Source: Acrocarpospora pleiomorpha
GTDB taxonomy: Bacteria; Actinomycetota; Actinomycetes; Streptosporangiales; Streptosporangiaceae
Length of the DNA: 64,000 bases
Reading direction: 5' to 3'
Assembly: GCF_009687885.1 (NCBI RefSeq)
Contig: NZ_BLAF01000045.1
Coordinates: forward strand, 1 to 64,000
A program made the translations under genes and the position numbers. The notes beneath the pieces were generated by a model that saw only the letters and a list, made by a program, of their open reading frames with translations, did no database searches and had not been told where the DNA came from. The first letter of the stretch is position 1. The number at the start of each line of letters is the position of its first letter. Below, piece after piece: positions 43,499 through 52,390 of the stretch.

Positions 43499-44986
43499 AT
43501 GGCCGAATCGATCGGGGAAAGACTGGCCTCTCGTTACCTCCTGCTCCGTCCTCTCGGTTCCGGCGGTATGGGTACGGTATGGCTGGCGAGGGACGAGACG
43601 CTTGACCGCGAGGTCGCGGTCAAGGAGTTGCGCTTCCCCGACGGGCTCGAGGAACGCAAGCGGGCCGAACTGGTCGCCCGGGTGATGCGCGAGGCGGAGG
43701 TCACCGCGCGGTTGCGGCATCCGTCGATCGTGGGCGTGCACGACGTGCTCGTCGAGGGCGGCAAGCCGTGGATCGTGATGGAGCGGCTGCACGGCCGCAA
43801 CCTCGCCGAGGAGGTCAGGACGCACGGCCCGCTGCCGGGCGCGCGGGTGGCCGAGATCGGGGCCAGGATGCTGGAGGCGCTGGCCGCCGCGCACGCCCTC
43901 GGCGTGCAACATCGCGACGTGAAACCCGGCAACGTGTTCCTGACCAGCGACGGCCGCGTGGTCCTCACCGACTTCGGCATCGCACGCCCCGCCGACACGA
44001 CCGCGCTGACCGGCGACGGCATGCTGATCGGATCGCCGGGATACATCGCGCCGGAACGCCTCTCCGGCGAGCCCGGCGGCCCGGAATCCGACCTGTGGTC
44101 GCTCGGCGCGACCCTCTACCTGGCCCTGGAGGGCACACCCCCGTTCAAGGGGTCCCAGGTGGAGGTCCTCTACGCGACCATCTCCCAGGACGTCCCCCTG
44201 CCCAGGACCGCCGGGCCGATCGGCCCGCTCTTACGCTGGATGTTGTCCCGCGATCCTGGCGCCCGCCCGGAACCGGCCGCCGCGCTCGATCTGTTCCGGC
44301 AGATCGCCCGGGGCGGTATGCCGGATGTGACGATGCCCATGGCGGCCCGGCAGCGCCGTACCCGCCGATGGCTGGTCGCCGCCGCGGTGGCGGTCCCGCT
44401 CCTGGCCGGAGCCGCGTTCGTGGTCCCCTGGGGCGGCGAAGACCCGCCCGCGCGCCGCTCCTCGCCGACGTTCGCCACGGCCGTCGATCTCTGTACGGCC
44501 CTGCCCGCCGCCGAGATCACCTCCGCCCTGGGCCGGACCGCCCCCGGACGGAAGATCGAGAAAGGCTGCCAGTGGACGGTCGACGGCACCGGCCTCCGCA
44601 TCGACCCGCAGACCGACTCCGACACCCCCGACCCCTGGGCGCTGACCGCCGACTCGGCCCGCACCCTCTTCGCCGCACTGCGCCGCCGAGCCGACAACGG
44701 CCTCCGCGAGGGCCAATTCATCTGGTACGAAATCGGCGCAGACCGCAAACAAGAGGTCGTGATCTCCCGCCCCCGGACCCTGCCCGGCGTCGGCGAGGAA
44801 GCCTTCGCCAGCGACGTGAGCTCCACCGACGGCCGGGTGCTCAGCAACCTGATCTTCTTCCGCCTGGGCAACCTGGTCGGCAAGATCGAGTACGCGGATC
44901 TGGGCACCCGCACCCCCGAGCAGATCCGCGCCGCGGCCGAACACGCCGCTGCCGTCGCCGCCGACACGTTGTGGAGCCGGGCGTAG
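43499..44986 (+). CDS. Transmembrane Ser/Thr protein kinase 1
   Basis: A 495-residue PknB-type kinase. The kinase domain (residues 1-270) has the Gly loop LGSGGMGTVWLA, VAVKEL lysine, catalytic HRDVKPGN and DFGIARP. A single membrane helix follows (WLVAAAVAVPLLAGAAFVV), then an extracytoplasmic domain of about 170 residues. That domain starts VDLCTALPAAEITSALG and has a second Cys in KGCQW, like DUF3558-type lipoprotein domains. It has no PASTA repeats. The same extracytoplasmic domain type recurs in the next two genes. The ATG at 43499 is 71 bp after the MFS gene. Confidence 0.9.
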   Translation: MAESIGERLASRYLLLRPLGSGGMGTVWLARDETLDREVAVKELRFPDGLEERKRAELVARVMREAEVTARLRHPSIVGVHDVLVEGGKPWIVMERLHGRNLAEEVRTHGPLPGARVAEIGARMLEALAAAHALGVQHRDVKPGNVFLTSDGRVVLTDFGIARPADTTALTGDGMLIGSPGYIAPERLSGEPGGPESDLWSLGATLYLALEGTPPFKGSQVEVLYATISQDVPLPRTAGPIGPLLRWMLSRDPGARPEPAAALDLFRQIARGGMPDVTMPMAARQRRTRRWLVAAAVAVPLLAGAAFVVPWGGEDPPARRSSPTFATAVDLCTALPAAEITSALGRTAPGRKIEKGCQWTVDGTGLRIDPQTDSDTPDPWALTADSARTLFAALRRRADNGLREGQFIWYEIGADRKQEVVISRPRTLPGVGEEAFASDVSSTDGRVLSNLIFFRLGNLVGKIEYADLGTRTPEQIRAAAEHAAAVAADTLWSRA

Positions 44987-46317
44987 TGAACCTGCTCGCC
45001 GGCCGATATCGGCTTGTCGAACCCCTGGGCCAAGGTGGCGAGGGGACCGTCTGGCGCGCCCACGACGAGCTGCTGCGACGCGAGGTCGCGGTCAAGCAGA
45101 TGCGCGTCCCGGCCCGTCTCAGCCCCGGCGAGCTCGCCGAATACACCGGCCGCGCCCTGCAGGAAGCCCGCGCGGCGGGACGGCTCAGCCACCCGTCCAT
45201 CGTGATGATCCACGACGTGGTGCCGCACGACGGGCAGCCCTGGATCATCATGGACCTGGTGCCCGGCACCTCCCTGGACAAGCTGCTCCCGCTGCCGTCC
45301 AACCGGGTCGCCGAGATCGGGCTGTCGATCCTGGACGCGCTGGCGCTCGCCCACCACAACGGAATCCTGCATCGGGACGTGAAACCCGCGAATGTCCTGA
45401 TCGGGGAGGACGGCCGGGCCATGCTCGCCGACTTCGGCATCGCCGCGCCGCTCGGCTCCGATCCGGCCGACAGTTCGGGGTCGCCGGCGTACATGGCTCC
45501 CGAGCGGTTCCGGCGAGAACCCGCGGGCCCGCCGTCGGACCTCTGGTCGCTCGGCGCCACCCTCTACACCGCCGTCGAGGGCCGCGGGCCCTTCCACCGG
45601 GAACTCCCGGCCGCCGTGCTCGCCGCCGTCCTCATGCACGAGCCGCCGCCGATGATCCGCGCCGCCCCCGGGCTGGCCCGCGTGATCCTCGCCCTCCTGG
45701 ACAAGGACCCCTCCCGCCGCCCGCCCGCCCCGGCCGCGCGGCACATGCTGCAGTCCCTGCTTCCGCCTCCTGTTGTCGTACGGCCGAGAAGAACGGGACG
45801 GTTGGTCGCGATCGGCGCGCTGACCGTGGCTCTTGGTGTCGCGGCGGGGCTTGCCGCCTGGAATCTGGGCAGTGATCAGGACACGCCGGGGCGTTTCGCG
45901 GCCCTGCCGGATCCGTGTGAGGGGCTGACCAACCGGCAGGCGAACGAGCTTCTCGGTGATGGTGCGGATCGGGGTGAGCCGGACGGGGGTAGTTGTGGGT
46001 GGGCGCAGCACCGTACCAACACCACGCTGACCGTCACCTACCACTTGAACCCCGCCGAGAACCAGGCCGCGCGCGCGTTTGACGGCTACCGTTCCGGTGG
46101 GGCGGCCGAGGACTTCACGCTCGCCCAGGGCGCGTTCACCAGGAACATCAGCGAGCCCGGAGTCACCGGCACGTCCGTGTGGTTCCGCCAAAGCAATCTG
46201 ATCGTCGAAGTGGCCTACCGGCAGTCGGGCGTCGCCTCGCCCGACGCCTCCGAGCGATCACCCACCTGGCGGGCCGCCACCCACGCCGCCACCCTCGTCA
46301 GCGTCGGCCTCGGCTAG
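44986..46317 (+). CDS. Transmembrane Ser/Thr protein kinase 2
   Basis: A 443-residue paralogue of the preceding kinase. The kinase motifs are LGQGGEGTVWRA, VAVKQM, HRDVKPAN and DFGIAAP. One membrane helix (LVAIGALTVALGVAAGLAAW) is followed by a domain beginning DPCEGLTNRQANELLG with a Cys in GGSCGW, again of the DUF3558 type. The GTG at 44986 shares its G with the stop of kinase 1 (TAGTG), so the two are translationally coupled. The activation loop is shorter than in kinase 1. Confidence 0.9.
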   Translation: MNLLAGRYRLVEPLGQGGEGTVWRAHDELLRREVAVKQMRVPARLSPGELAEYTGRALQEARAAGRLSHPSIVMIHDVVPHDGQPWIIMDLVPGTSLDKLLPLPSNRVAEIGLSILDALALAHHNGILHRDVKPANVLIGEDGRAMLADFGIAAPLGSDPADSSGSPAYMAPERFRREPAGPPSDLWSLGATLYTAVEGRGPFHRELPAAVLAAVLMHEPPPMIRAAPGLARVILALLDKDPSRRPPAPAARHMLQSLLPPPVVVRPRRTGRLVAIGALTVALGVAAGLAAWNLGSDQDTPGRFAALPDPCEGLTNRQANELLGDGADRGEPDGGSCGWAQHRTNTTLTVTYHLNPAENQAARAFDGYRSGGAAEDFTLAQGAFTRNISEPGVTGTSVWFRQSNLIVEVAYRQSGVASPDASERSPTWRAATHAATLVSVGLG

Positions 46318-46344
46318 CCGTCTCCCACCCTCCAGGAGCCCTTC

Positions 46345-49209
46345 ATGACCACACCGCCGAACACCCCATGGGACCCGTTCAAGCCTCCGCCGCGCCGCGC
46401 CCTGAACGAACCCAACCCGGACCCCCGCGCCTACTTCCCTCCACCGCCATCCCCGGACCCTCCACCTGAGCCACCCCATGACTCCCAGTCCGGCCGGCCA
46501 CCCGCCGAGACCGAGTCCACCGAACCCGGCTCGGAATCAGCTTCCGGGTCCGAGCCTGAGTCTCTTGCGCCTGAGTCGGCTGAAAGTCGCTCTTACGGCG
46601 GCCACGACATTTCGCGTACGGCCTCCGAAGAGAATGATCACCGAGAAGATGCGACCAGAAGGCTGGACGATTCCGACTTGCCCTTCGGTCCGCCTCCTGA
46701 GCCGAGCCGGGGTCGTGTATCCGAGCCAGCGCCCGAGGACACCTCCGCGCAGCAGTCGGCCCGAATCCTGCGCCCGAATTTCGGGCGAAACGCGGATGAC
46801 CATCCAGAGCCCGCCGCGGACTGGCCCTCATTTGACGTGCCGACGACACGAGCCGCGGGCGGGTACTTTGGCGCCCCCGCGGAGTTCCGACCTGAAGAGC
46901 GGACTGATCCGTCCATTGAAAACGCGCCCGGCCTGAGTCCAGCCGGCCATTTTGTCCCACCTTCGGCGTTCGGGGCAGCCGAATCTGTTGACCACACCCA
47001 GGATTCGGACCCTGACACCCGCCCGGTTGAACGTTTGCCTTCGGGCCCGATCCCTTGGCCCTCCGCTGCCGACCCGGGTGAACGCCCCGAACCCCGCGCC
47101 GCCCAGAACGCGGAAGAACCATGGCGGGATGGACCACCGTTACCGCCCCCGCCAGGCCAGCACGAACCGCCCTTCACCCCCGGCTGGCCCCAACCATCGG
47201 CGTCCAACCCTCGCGACGAGCCGACCAAGCTCCACGAGCTTCCCGTCTACACGCCCCCACAGGTACTCTCCGGCTCTCCCGCTGAAGGATCTTCCACAGG
47301 TCGGGAACCGGACGTGCCCGGATCATGGCAGGGTGGCCGTCCCCAGCCGGATATGTCAGGGCCTTGGCCGGGTGGTCCGCAGTCACCGGACGCGCCCGGA
47401 GCTTGGCCGGGTAACCATCAGCAGCCGGATGCATCAGGGCCTTGGCCAGGCAAGCCGGATTTTCAGGGAGGCCCTCCGTCGGCGGACACGCCGGGGGCTT
47501 GGCCGGGTGGTCCACAGTCACCGGACGCGCCCGGAGCTTGGCCCGGCAACCCCCAGCAGCCGGATGCGCCTGGATCCTGGCCGGGCGGGCCACAACCGCC
47601 GGACGCGCATGGGCCGTGGCCGGGTCCTCCGCAGGCGGGCGCGCCAGGGCCATCTGGGCCACAATCGCCTGATACGCCTGGACCTTGGTCGGGCAGCGCA
47701 CAGCCTCCCCCTCCTTCGGGAGCGCCGTGGCACCCGTCCGGGCAGGATGCTGGGCCGTACCAGGTGGGAGGCCAGTGGCAGGGGTCCGGCAGCGGGCCCT
47801 GGCCGGGGACCACGCAGCCGGGCGGTGGCTGGCAAGGGCCGCCGCGGAAACGGCGTGGCTGGGTTGTGCCCGTCCTGGCGCTGGTCGTCGTGCTCCTGGT
47901 GGCCGGCGGCACTTTCGTGTTCATGAAGGCCCAGGCCGGCGACCAGACGCCGGTCGCGGCCACGTCCTCCGGCAGCGCGGCCCCTTCGGCGACTACCTCG
48001 GCCGCCGCGAACACGGGTACCAACGCCGACGTGTGCGGCATGCTCGACCCCGTCGAAACGGAACGCCTCGTCCCCCAAGCGAAGATCGACTCCCGTACCA
48101 GCGACAACAGAGCCGACACGATCGTCAGCTACGTCCGCTGGACCTGCACCTGGGCAAATCGCAATATTTCCTACCGCGACGTCACCCGCAGCCGTGAGAT
48201 CGTCGTCAACGTCGCCCGGTACGAAGCCCTAGGCGAGACCACCGCCGAGAAGGCCGCCAAAATCCAGTTCAACGGCGAACTCAGCCAATACACCTACGGC
48301 GGCAACAACTCCACCCAAGAGCGCTACTACTCCAAGCCCACCAAGTTCACCGGCGTAGGCGAGGAGGCCATCGCCCAATACCAGCTGGTCCGCGAGAAGG
48401 ACTACCACTATTCCTTCGGCCAGGGCATGGGCCGCGTCGGCAACATCACCTTCCAGGTCAAGTACGAGGCGAGCCAGCAGCACAAGGAAGCCGACCTCTT
48501 CTCCACCGAGACCAAACAGTCGATCACCGAAGCGAACGCGATCCGCGAGGTCAAAGTCCTGCTCGAGCAGCTGGCCCAGTCGGTCACCGCCTGGCAGCAG
48601 GGCAAACCATCCCCCTTCGCCGGAAAGGCCCGCCCCAGCCCTACCCCGACGCCCAGCCCCAAGCCCGTACTCATCGACCTGCCCCCGCACTGCGTCGCCC
48701 TGAACCAGGTCGCCGCCGAACTCGTCCCGCAGACCAAGGGCGAGGCGGCCACCAGCAAGGACGGCAAGGCCGAACACATCCAGTGCCAGTGGTGGAACGA
48801 CAAGATGCCGGTCGCCGACGGCAAGATCCGCTGGCGCAACCTCATGGTCAGCGTCCGCGAATTCCCCGACGCCGACTCCGCCCGCTTCTTCCTGATCGAC
48901 AAACGCGGCAAGACCAAGTTCACCGCGAGCTCCAGAATCGGCGGCATCGCCTGGAGTAAGATCACCAAACTCCCCGGCATCGGCGAGGACAACTACGGCC
49001 AGGCGATCAAACAGAAGACGGACACCGCCTACTCGGCCCGCTACGAGATCTACGCCCTCCAGGGCACCCGGGTCGTCTACATCCTCTTCGGCGGCAGCGA
49101 CCGCCCCGCCGACACTCCCATCAACAATCCCGACTCCACCCTGATGGACCTCCGCGAGGCCCTGAACGGCGCGAAAACCACCATCACCACCGTGCTCAAA
49201 GCCCTATAA
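46345..49209 (+). CDS. Proline-rich membrane protein with two extracytoplasmic sensor-like domains
   Basis: A 954-residue protein. The first 500 residues are a disordered, Pro/Gly/acidic cytoplasmic region with a tandem repeat (residues 326-450) of GPWPGGPQSPDAP-like units. One membrane helix (WVVPVLALVVVLLVAGGTFV) leads to two DUF3558-like domains starting ADVCGMLDPVETERLVP and PPHCVALNQVAAELVPQ. They resemble the outer domains of the two upstream kinases. The Ser/Thr-containing tail next to two kinases makes it a likely phosphorylation substrate or co-receptor (inference). The start has AGGAG 9 nt upstream. Confidence 0.8.
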   Translation: MTTPPNTPWDPFKPPPRRALNEPNPDPRAYFPPPPSPDPPPEPPHDSQSGRPPAETESTEPGSESASGSEPESLAPESAESRSYGGHDISRTASEENDHREDATRRLDDSDLPFGPPPEPSRGRVSEPAPEDTSAQQSARILRPNFGRNADDHPEPAADWPSFDVPTTRAAGGYFGAPAEFRPEERTDPSIENAPGLSPAGHFVPPSAFGAAESVDHTQDSDPDTRPVERLPSGPIPWPSAADPGERPEPRAAQNAEEPWRDGPPLPPPPGQHEPPFTPGWPQPSASNPRDEPTKLHELPVYTPPQVLSGSPAEGSSTGREPDVPGSWQGGRPQPDMSGPWPGGPQSPDAPGAWPGNHQQPDASGPWPGKPDFQGGPPSADTPGAWPGGPQSPDAPGAWPGNPQQPDAPGSWPGGPQPPDAHGPWPGPPQAGAPGPSGPQSPDTPGPWSGSAQPPPPSGAPWHPSGQDAGPYQVGGQWQGSGSGPWPGTTQPGGGWQGPPRKRRGWVVPVLALVVVLLVAGGTFVFMKAQAGDQTPVAATSSGSAAPSATTSAAANTGTNADVCGMLDPVETERLVPQAKIDSRTSDNRADTIVSYVRWTCTWANRNISYRDVTRSREIVVNVARYEALGETTAEKAAKIQFNGELSQYTYGGNNSTQERYYSKPTKFTGVGEEAIAQYQLVREKDYHYSFGQGMGRVGNITFQVKYEASQQHKEADLFSTETKQSITEANAIREVKVLLEQLAQSVTAWQQGKPSPFAGKARPSPTPTPSPKPVLIDLPPHCVALNQVAAELVPQTKGEAATSKDGKAEHIQCQWWNDKMPVADGKIRWRNLMVSVREFPDADSARFFLIDKRGKTKFTASSRIGGIAWSKITKLPGIGEDNYGQAIKQKTDTAYSARYEIYALQGTRVVYILFGGSDRPADTPINNPDSTLMDLREALNGAKTTITTVLKAL
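47320..47700 (+). repeat. 39-bp tandem repeat in the proline-rich gene
   Basis: About nine imperfect copies of a 13-residue unit (consensus GxWPGxPQxPDAP) run from 47320 to about 47700. A 26-residue double unit (GPQSPDAPGAWPGN...QQPDA) occurs twice. The region is cytoplasmic and probably disordered. Copy number is likely to vary between strains. Confidence 0.85.
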
Positions 49210-49216
49210 CGCCAGC

Positions 49217-49260
49217 AGCCGCTTCGTCTCGGTCCGGTTATGGGCCGAGACGAAGCGGCT
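49217..49260 (+). terminator. Terminator after the kinase operon
   Basis: A perfect 16-bp inverted repeat, AGCCGCTTCGTCTCGG / CCGAGACGAAGCGGCT, with a 12-nt loop starts 7 bp after the stop of the proline-rich gene. No T-run follows. Confidence 0.8.
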
Positions 49261-49367
49261 GGCGGCAAACAATTCCCCCAAAGCCCCCAAGCGTTCCGCA
49301 AGGCCGTTCTCCCATCCTCCTGAAACGGGTACCAAACCCGCCGTAAGCATCGACATCAGGGGGAACC

Positions 49368-49613
49368 ATGGCGGCCTGCGAAGTATGCGGCAACGACTAC
49401 GACATGACATTCGAGATCCACGCCCAGGGCGTGGTCCACACCTTTGACAGCTTCGAGTGCGCGATCACAAAGATGGCACCCATCTGCGAGCACTGTTCCT
49501 GTCGCATCGTCGGCCACGGCGTCGAAGACGAAGGCAGATGGTTCTGCTGCGCCCACTGCGCCCGCAAGGCCGGCGCCACCGCCATCGTCGACCGCGTCGG
49601 CGCCCACACCTGA
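49368..49613 (+). CDS. Small Cys-rich metal-binding protein (metallothionein-like)
   Basis: An 81-residue protein with four Cys-x-x-Cys type pairs (CEVCGNDY, CEHCSCRIVGHG, CCAHCARKAG) plus histidines, in the pattern of small 'prokaryotic metallothionein' annotated zinc-ribbon proteins. The conserved HTFDSFECAI helix between the clusters supports the assignment. It probably binds zinc; a storage or stress role is inference. The ATG has GGGGG 5 nt upstream. It stands alone. Confidence 0.8.
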   Translation: MAACEVCGNDYDMTFEIHAQGVVHTFDSFECAITKMAPICEHCSCRIVGHGVEDEGRWFCCAHCARKAGATAIVDRVGAHT

Positions 49614-49640
49614 TCCGCACCTGATCCGCGAAGCCGCGAA

Positions 49641-49997
49641 TCAGGGCGAAGCCTCGTGCAGGATCGGCCAGAACTCCACCTGGCCGAGGGCGGCCGCGGG
49701 CAGTTCGGCGGCGATCTCCAGGGCGCGGGCCTCGTCCGCGACGTCCAGGAGGTAGGTGCTGGCCAGGTACTCCTTAGCCTCCAGGTATGGCCCGTCGGTG
49801 ACGACGGGCATACCATCCCGGACGCGAACGGTTTTCGCTTCGGTCACGTCGGCAAGGCCGTACGCGCCGAGGAGCTCACCGGACTTCATATGTTTGGCGT
49901 TGAACGCATCGAACTCGGCGATCATCGCCTCGCGCTCGTCGGCGGGGAACGAGTCCCAGAATTCCTTGTTGCCGTAGATGATCAGAAGAAACTTCAT
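49641..49997 (-). CDS. YCII-related (DGPF-type) domain protein
   Basis: A 118-residue protein of the YCII family. It starts MKFLLIIYGNKEFWDSFP, has the signature TDGPYLEAKEYLASTYLLDV and ends in the usual helix and strand. The fold is ferredoxin-like with an enzyme-like His/Asp pocket, but the function is unknown. Members often pair with ECF sigma factors; here the nearest sigma gene is 42 kb away. It is convergent with the metal-binding gene. Confidence 0.88.
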   Translation of the reverse strand: MKFLLIIYGNKEFWDSFPADEREAMIAEFDAFNAKHMKSGELLGAYGLADVTEAKTVRVRDGMPVVTDGPYLEAKEYLASTYLLDVADEARALEIAAELPAAALGQVEFWPILHEASP

Positions 49998-50107
49998 GAC
50001 ATCGACCCTAGCCCCGATGGGGCCAGGCGACCTGCGGCAACCAGCCGTTTTGAGGCCTGCCTCGTGAGGAGTGGCGTTCCCGGCGGTGGGATTTCTTCTG
50101 GCGGCAA

Positions 50108-50578
50108 TCAGTCGTTTTGAGGGCTGCCTCCCCAGCGCGCGATATCCCCCTCGTCGACCTCCCGTGGTGTCTCGGCCAGTTGGGTGATGCGGATGTGGTT
50201 GCCGAAGGGGTCACGGAGCGCGCAGTCGATGCCATACGGCTGGACGACGGGTTCCTCGGTGAACTCGACCCCCCGCGCCTTCAGCGTTTCGTAGGTCTTC
50301 TGGCAGTCGTCGGTCGTGAGGATGGCCGCGACACCCATCGCGCCCTTGGTCACCAGGTCGCGCACCTGGGTGGCCACTTCAGGGCTGAGCGCCGGCGGAC
50401 CGGGCACCTCCAGCAGGATCGCACGGCCGGGGTCGCCGGGCAGCGCGATGGTCAGCCATCGCATGAAGCCCATGTCGACGTCGCTGGCGACCTCGAACCC
50501 GAGCTTGCCGACATAGAAGTCCAGGGCTTCGTCCTGGTCGAGCACGCGTACAGAGTGAATGCTGATTTGTTTGAACAT
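50108..50578 (-). CDS. VOC-family (glyoxalase/dioxygenase-like) protein
   Basis: A 156-residue vicinal-oxygen-chelate protein with two beta-alpha-beta-beta-beta modules. It has ISIHSVRVLDQDEALDFYVG at the N-terminus and CALRDPFGNHIRITQL at the C-terminus, the typical last-strand motif. The substrate is unknown; many act as resistance or isomerase proteins. ATG 50578 starts the fold directly and lies 10 bp after the stop of the AraC gene, so the two form an operon. Confidence 0.88.
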   Translation of the reverse strand: MFKQISIHSVRVLDQDEALDFYVGKLGFEVASDVDMGFMRWLTIALPGDPGRAILLEVPGPPALSPEVATQVRDLVTKGAMGVAAILTTDDCQKTYETLKARGVEFTEEPVVQPYGIDCALRDPFGNHIRITQLAETPREVDEGDIARWGGSPQND

Positions 50579-50588
50579 GCTGCCCAGG

Positions 50589-51008
50589 CTAGGGGCTGGC
50601 CCCAAATCCGGCTTGTCCAAAACTGCTCGGTCTCGACCAGGCCTTCACGAAGCAGATCGGCGCCGAGAGCGGCACCGCCTTCGCACGAAACTCGGTAGGC
50701 GAGGCACCGACGATCGACCGGAACGTACGGGTGAAGCTGCTGAGACTCTCAAACCCAACCTCACGCGCCACATCGGTGACAGGCACCGCTGTCTCCCGCA
50801 GCATGGCCATAGCCCGCTCGATCCGCCGCCGCTGCAAGTACCGATGCGGCGTCTCCCCGAAGACCGCCCGAAAGGTCCGACTGAAGTGCGCCGCCGACAT
50901 GAACGCGACGGCAGCCACCGCAGGAACATCCAGCGGCTTCGCATAATCACGATCCATAGCATCCCGCGCCCGCAACAGCCGCCGATTCTCATCCTCCTGC
51001 GGACTCAT
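50589..51008 (-). CDS. AraC-family transcriptional regulator (short, HTH only)
   Basis: A 139-residue regulator consisting almost only of the AraC double helix-turn-helix (AAVAFMSAAHFSRTFRAVFG; VAREVGFESLSSFTRTFRSI). It lacks the usual sensing domain, like SoxS/MarA-type members. The ATG at 51008 has GGTGGGGG upstream. It heads a two-gene unit with the VOC protein, a common arrangement in which it may regulate its neighbour. Confidence 0.9.
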   Translation of the reverse strand: MSPQEDENRRLLRARDAMDRDYAKPLDVPAVAAVAFMSAAHFSRTFRAVFGETPHRYLQRRRIERAMAMLRETAVPVTDVAREVGFESLSSFTRTFRSIVGASPTEFRAKAVPLSAPICFVKAWSRPSSFGQAGFGASP

Positions 51009-51139
51009 AACCCCCACCACGCCCCACCTCCCACACCCCGACGCCAGCCCAAACGCCTCAGCTCATGGTAGGACCATCCGTCAGGAGGCCACGTGGAGCC
51101 GGAGCTCACCCACTTTTCGCGGGTGAACTCCTGGGTAGC

Positions 51140-51287
51140 GGGACCATCCCCGCATGCGCTGGAGAGCACGAAAAGATCGCCGAGCTCGACGAAAGCATGC
51201 TGGGACCCTCCCCGCATGCGCGGGGAGCACCGCACCCATCACGCCTCGGTTTGCTGCGTGTAGGGACCATCCCCGCGCGGGGAGGAC
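51140..51287 (-). CRISPR. Degenerate type I-E CRISPR fragment, left part
   Basis: Three repeats of the type I-E hairpin family are visible: 51140-51169 (with one inserted base), 51202-51230 (29 bp, GGGACCCTCCCCGCATGC then GCGGGGAGCAC) and 51263-51287 (shortened). The two spacers are 32 bp each (51170-51201, 51231-51262), the normal I-E length. A still weaker copy may lie at 51071-51109. By analogy with the E. coli repeat, transcription reads on the minus strand. No cas gene is in the window. Confidence 0.8.
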
Positions 51288-51330
51288 AGGTCGCTCGGAT
51301 GCGATGTGGGTCTGACTTCAGGCTCAGTTC

Positions 51331-51741
51331 CATGTTTGCGTTCGGCCTCCCAAGTACGCCCAGCAGCTTGACCCTCCACGAGAGGGTCCGCGAACGCGAC
51401 GACAAGATCTGCCAGTTCGGCGAAGCTCTGCGGGTGAGCGGCGCCAGCCGGACCTTGTCGTCGTATCCAGGCTGAGTACGAGGACTGCCGTCGCACGGGC
51501 AGATCGCTGATTCGAGAACTCAGCGGTTCGCGTAATCCCGGTCCCGAGTATTGAGGGCACCGGATACCGCCGTGACGACTTTCTCGGCGATGACCGTGGC
51601 GAGAGGGCATCCGTACACCTGGAAGCTCCCACCGGCCAACTGCTGGGGATAGTCGATGAGCTGAGGCGCGGGTGTGATCGGGTCGCCGAAGCTGACATCC
51701 AGCTGGAGCTTCAACCGGGCACGGGCAATGTTGGAGGCCAT
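51331..51741 (-). pseudogene. Broken AbiEii-type nucleotidyltransferase toxin
   Basis: The middle of an AbiEii protein is readable in one frame (LQLDVSFGDPITPAPQLIDY; VIAEKVVTAVSGALNTRDRD) down to a stop at 51520. The C-terminal part continues in another frame (SSYSAWIRRQGPAGAAHP; ELADLVVAFADPLVEGQAAG). About 35 residues between the two parts are missing. The N-terminal third with the GSxxLxxR nucleotidyltransferase active site is absent, because the antitoxin gene ends where it should be. The toxin is therefore dead by truncation, deletion and frameshift. Confidence 0.75.
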
Positions 51742-52388
51742 GGAGAGCCGGAGCCCGTGATATTCATCGTCCTGGCGTAGGCCAGCACCGCCTCGACCGC
51801 TGGACGGATCACTGGCATCGCGTTGAGTTTCTCGGCCATATCTTGAAGGTCATTGACCGCGGAACCACCGCGGGTGCGTAGATACCGGCCGAGCGCGGAG
51901 AGCGCCAGGCTCTCTCCGATCAGATGGCGATGCCGCATCGCGTCGACCACACTCCGAGGGGCGCTGTACACGGGAATCTTTTCTCCGGGGGCGGCTTGGA
52001 ACTCTTCGCGGCCGAGGTCGAAGGTGCCGGCCGCGTACTGGGACACCACAACAGGGGGATAGGAAATCGATGGGCGATGACTGCCGCGGGCCACAGCGAT
52101 GTGGACAGCGGAAGGTATGTCGTCGATGAGCTCGTGAAGTACAAGGGCCGACTCCCCGCAGATGATCGCGCGGGGTACCCGCGTGCACACGGCAAGCAGA
52201 TCAAGGTGGGCGGTTTCGGGAGCATCCGCTTGGCGGTAGACCCCTCGCGACAGCTCATCGAGCCTTCCACCAGCTACCAGCAGGGCAAGGCTGCGGGAGG
52301 AGACTCCAGCACGATGCGCTTGGGCAGCGGTAAACGTGGGCGGCAACGCCGCCAACCGTTCAAACGCCCGATCCTCCCCTGGCCCCAT
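51711..52388 (-). CDS. AbiEi-family antitoxin (type IV TA)
   Basis: A 225-residue antitoxin with an N-terminal winged helix (FTAAQAHRAGVSSRSLALLV) and GRLDELSRGVYRQ. The AbiEi C-terminal domain (ICGESALVLHELIDDIPSAV; VDAMRHRHLIGESLALSALG) follows. Type IV antitoxins act on the toxin's effects and repress their own operon through inverted repeats. Such a repeat lies directly upstream (52391-52433). The gene looks intact while its toxin partner is broken, so it is an orphan. The ATG at 52388 has only AGGAT as a ribosome site. Confidence 0.88.
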   Translation of the reverse strand: MGPGEDRAFERLAALPPTFTAAQAHRAGVSSRSLALLVAGGRLDELSRGVYRQADAPETAHLDLLAVCTRVPRAIICGESALVLHELIDDIPSAVHIAVARGSHRPSISYPPVVVSQYAAGTFDLGREEFQAAPGEKIPVYSAPRSVVDAMRHRHLIGESLALSALGRYLRTRGGSAVNDLQDMAEKLNAMPVIRPAVEAVLAYARTMNITGSGSPWPPTLPVPG

Positions 52389-52390
52389 GC

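Noticed and set aside
45564-46191. Long minus-strand frame across the kinase genes
   Set aside because: Shadow of the two kinase genes; both kinases have complete catalytic motifs on the plus strand.
51106-51405. ORF containing PAHAGMVP-like repeats
   Set aside because: This peptide is the translation of CRISPR repeats, a well-known artefact.
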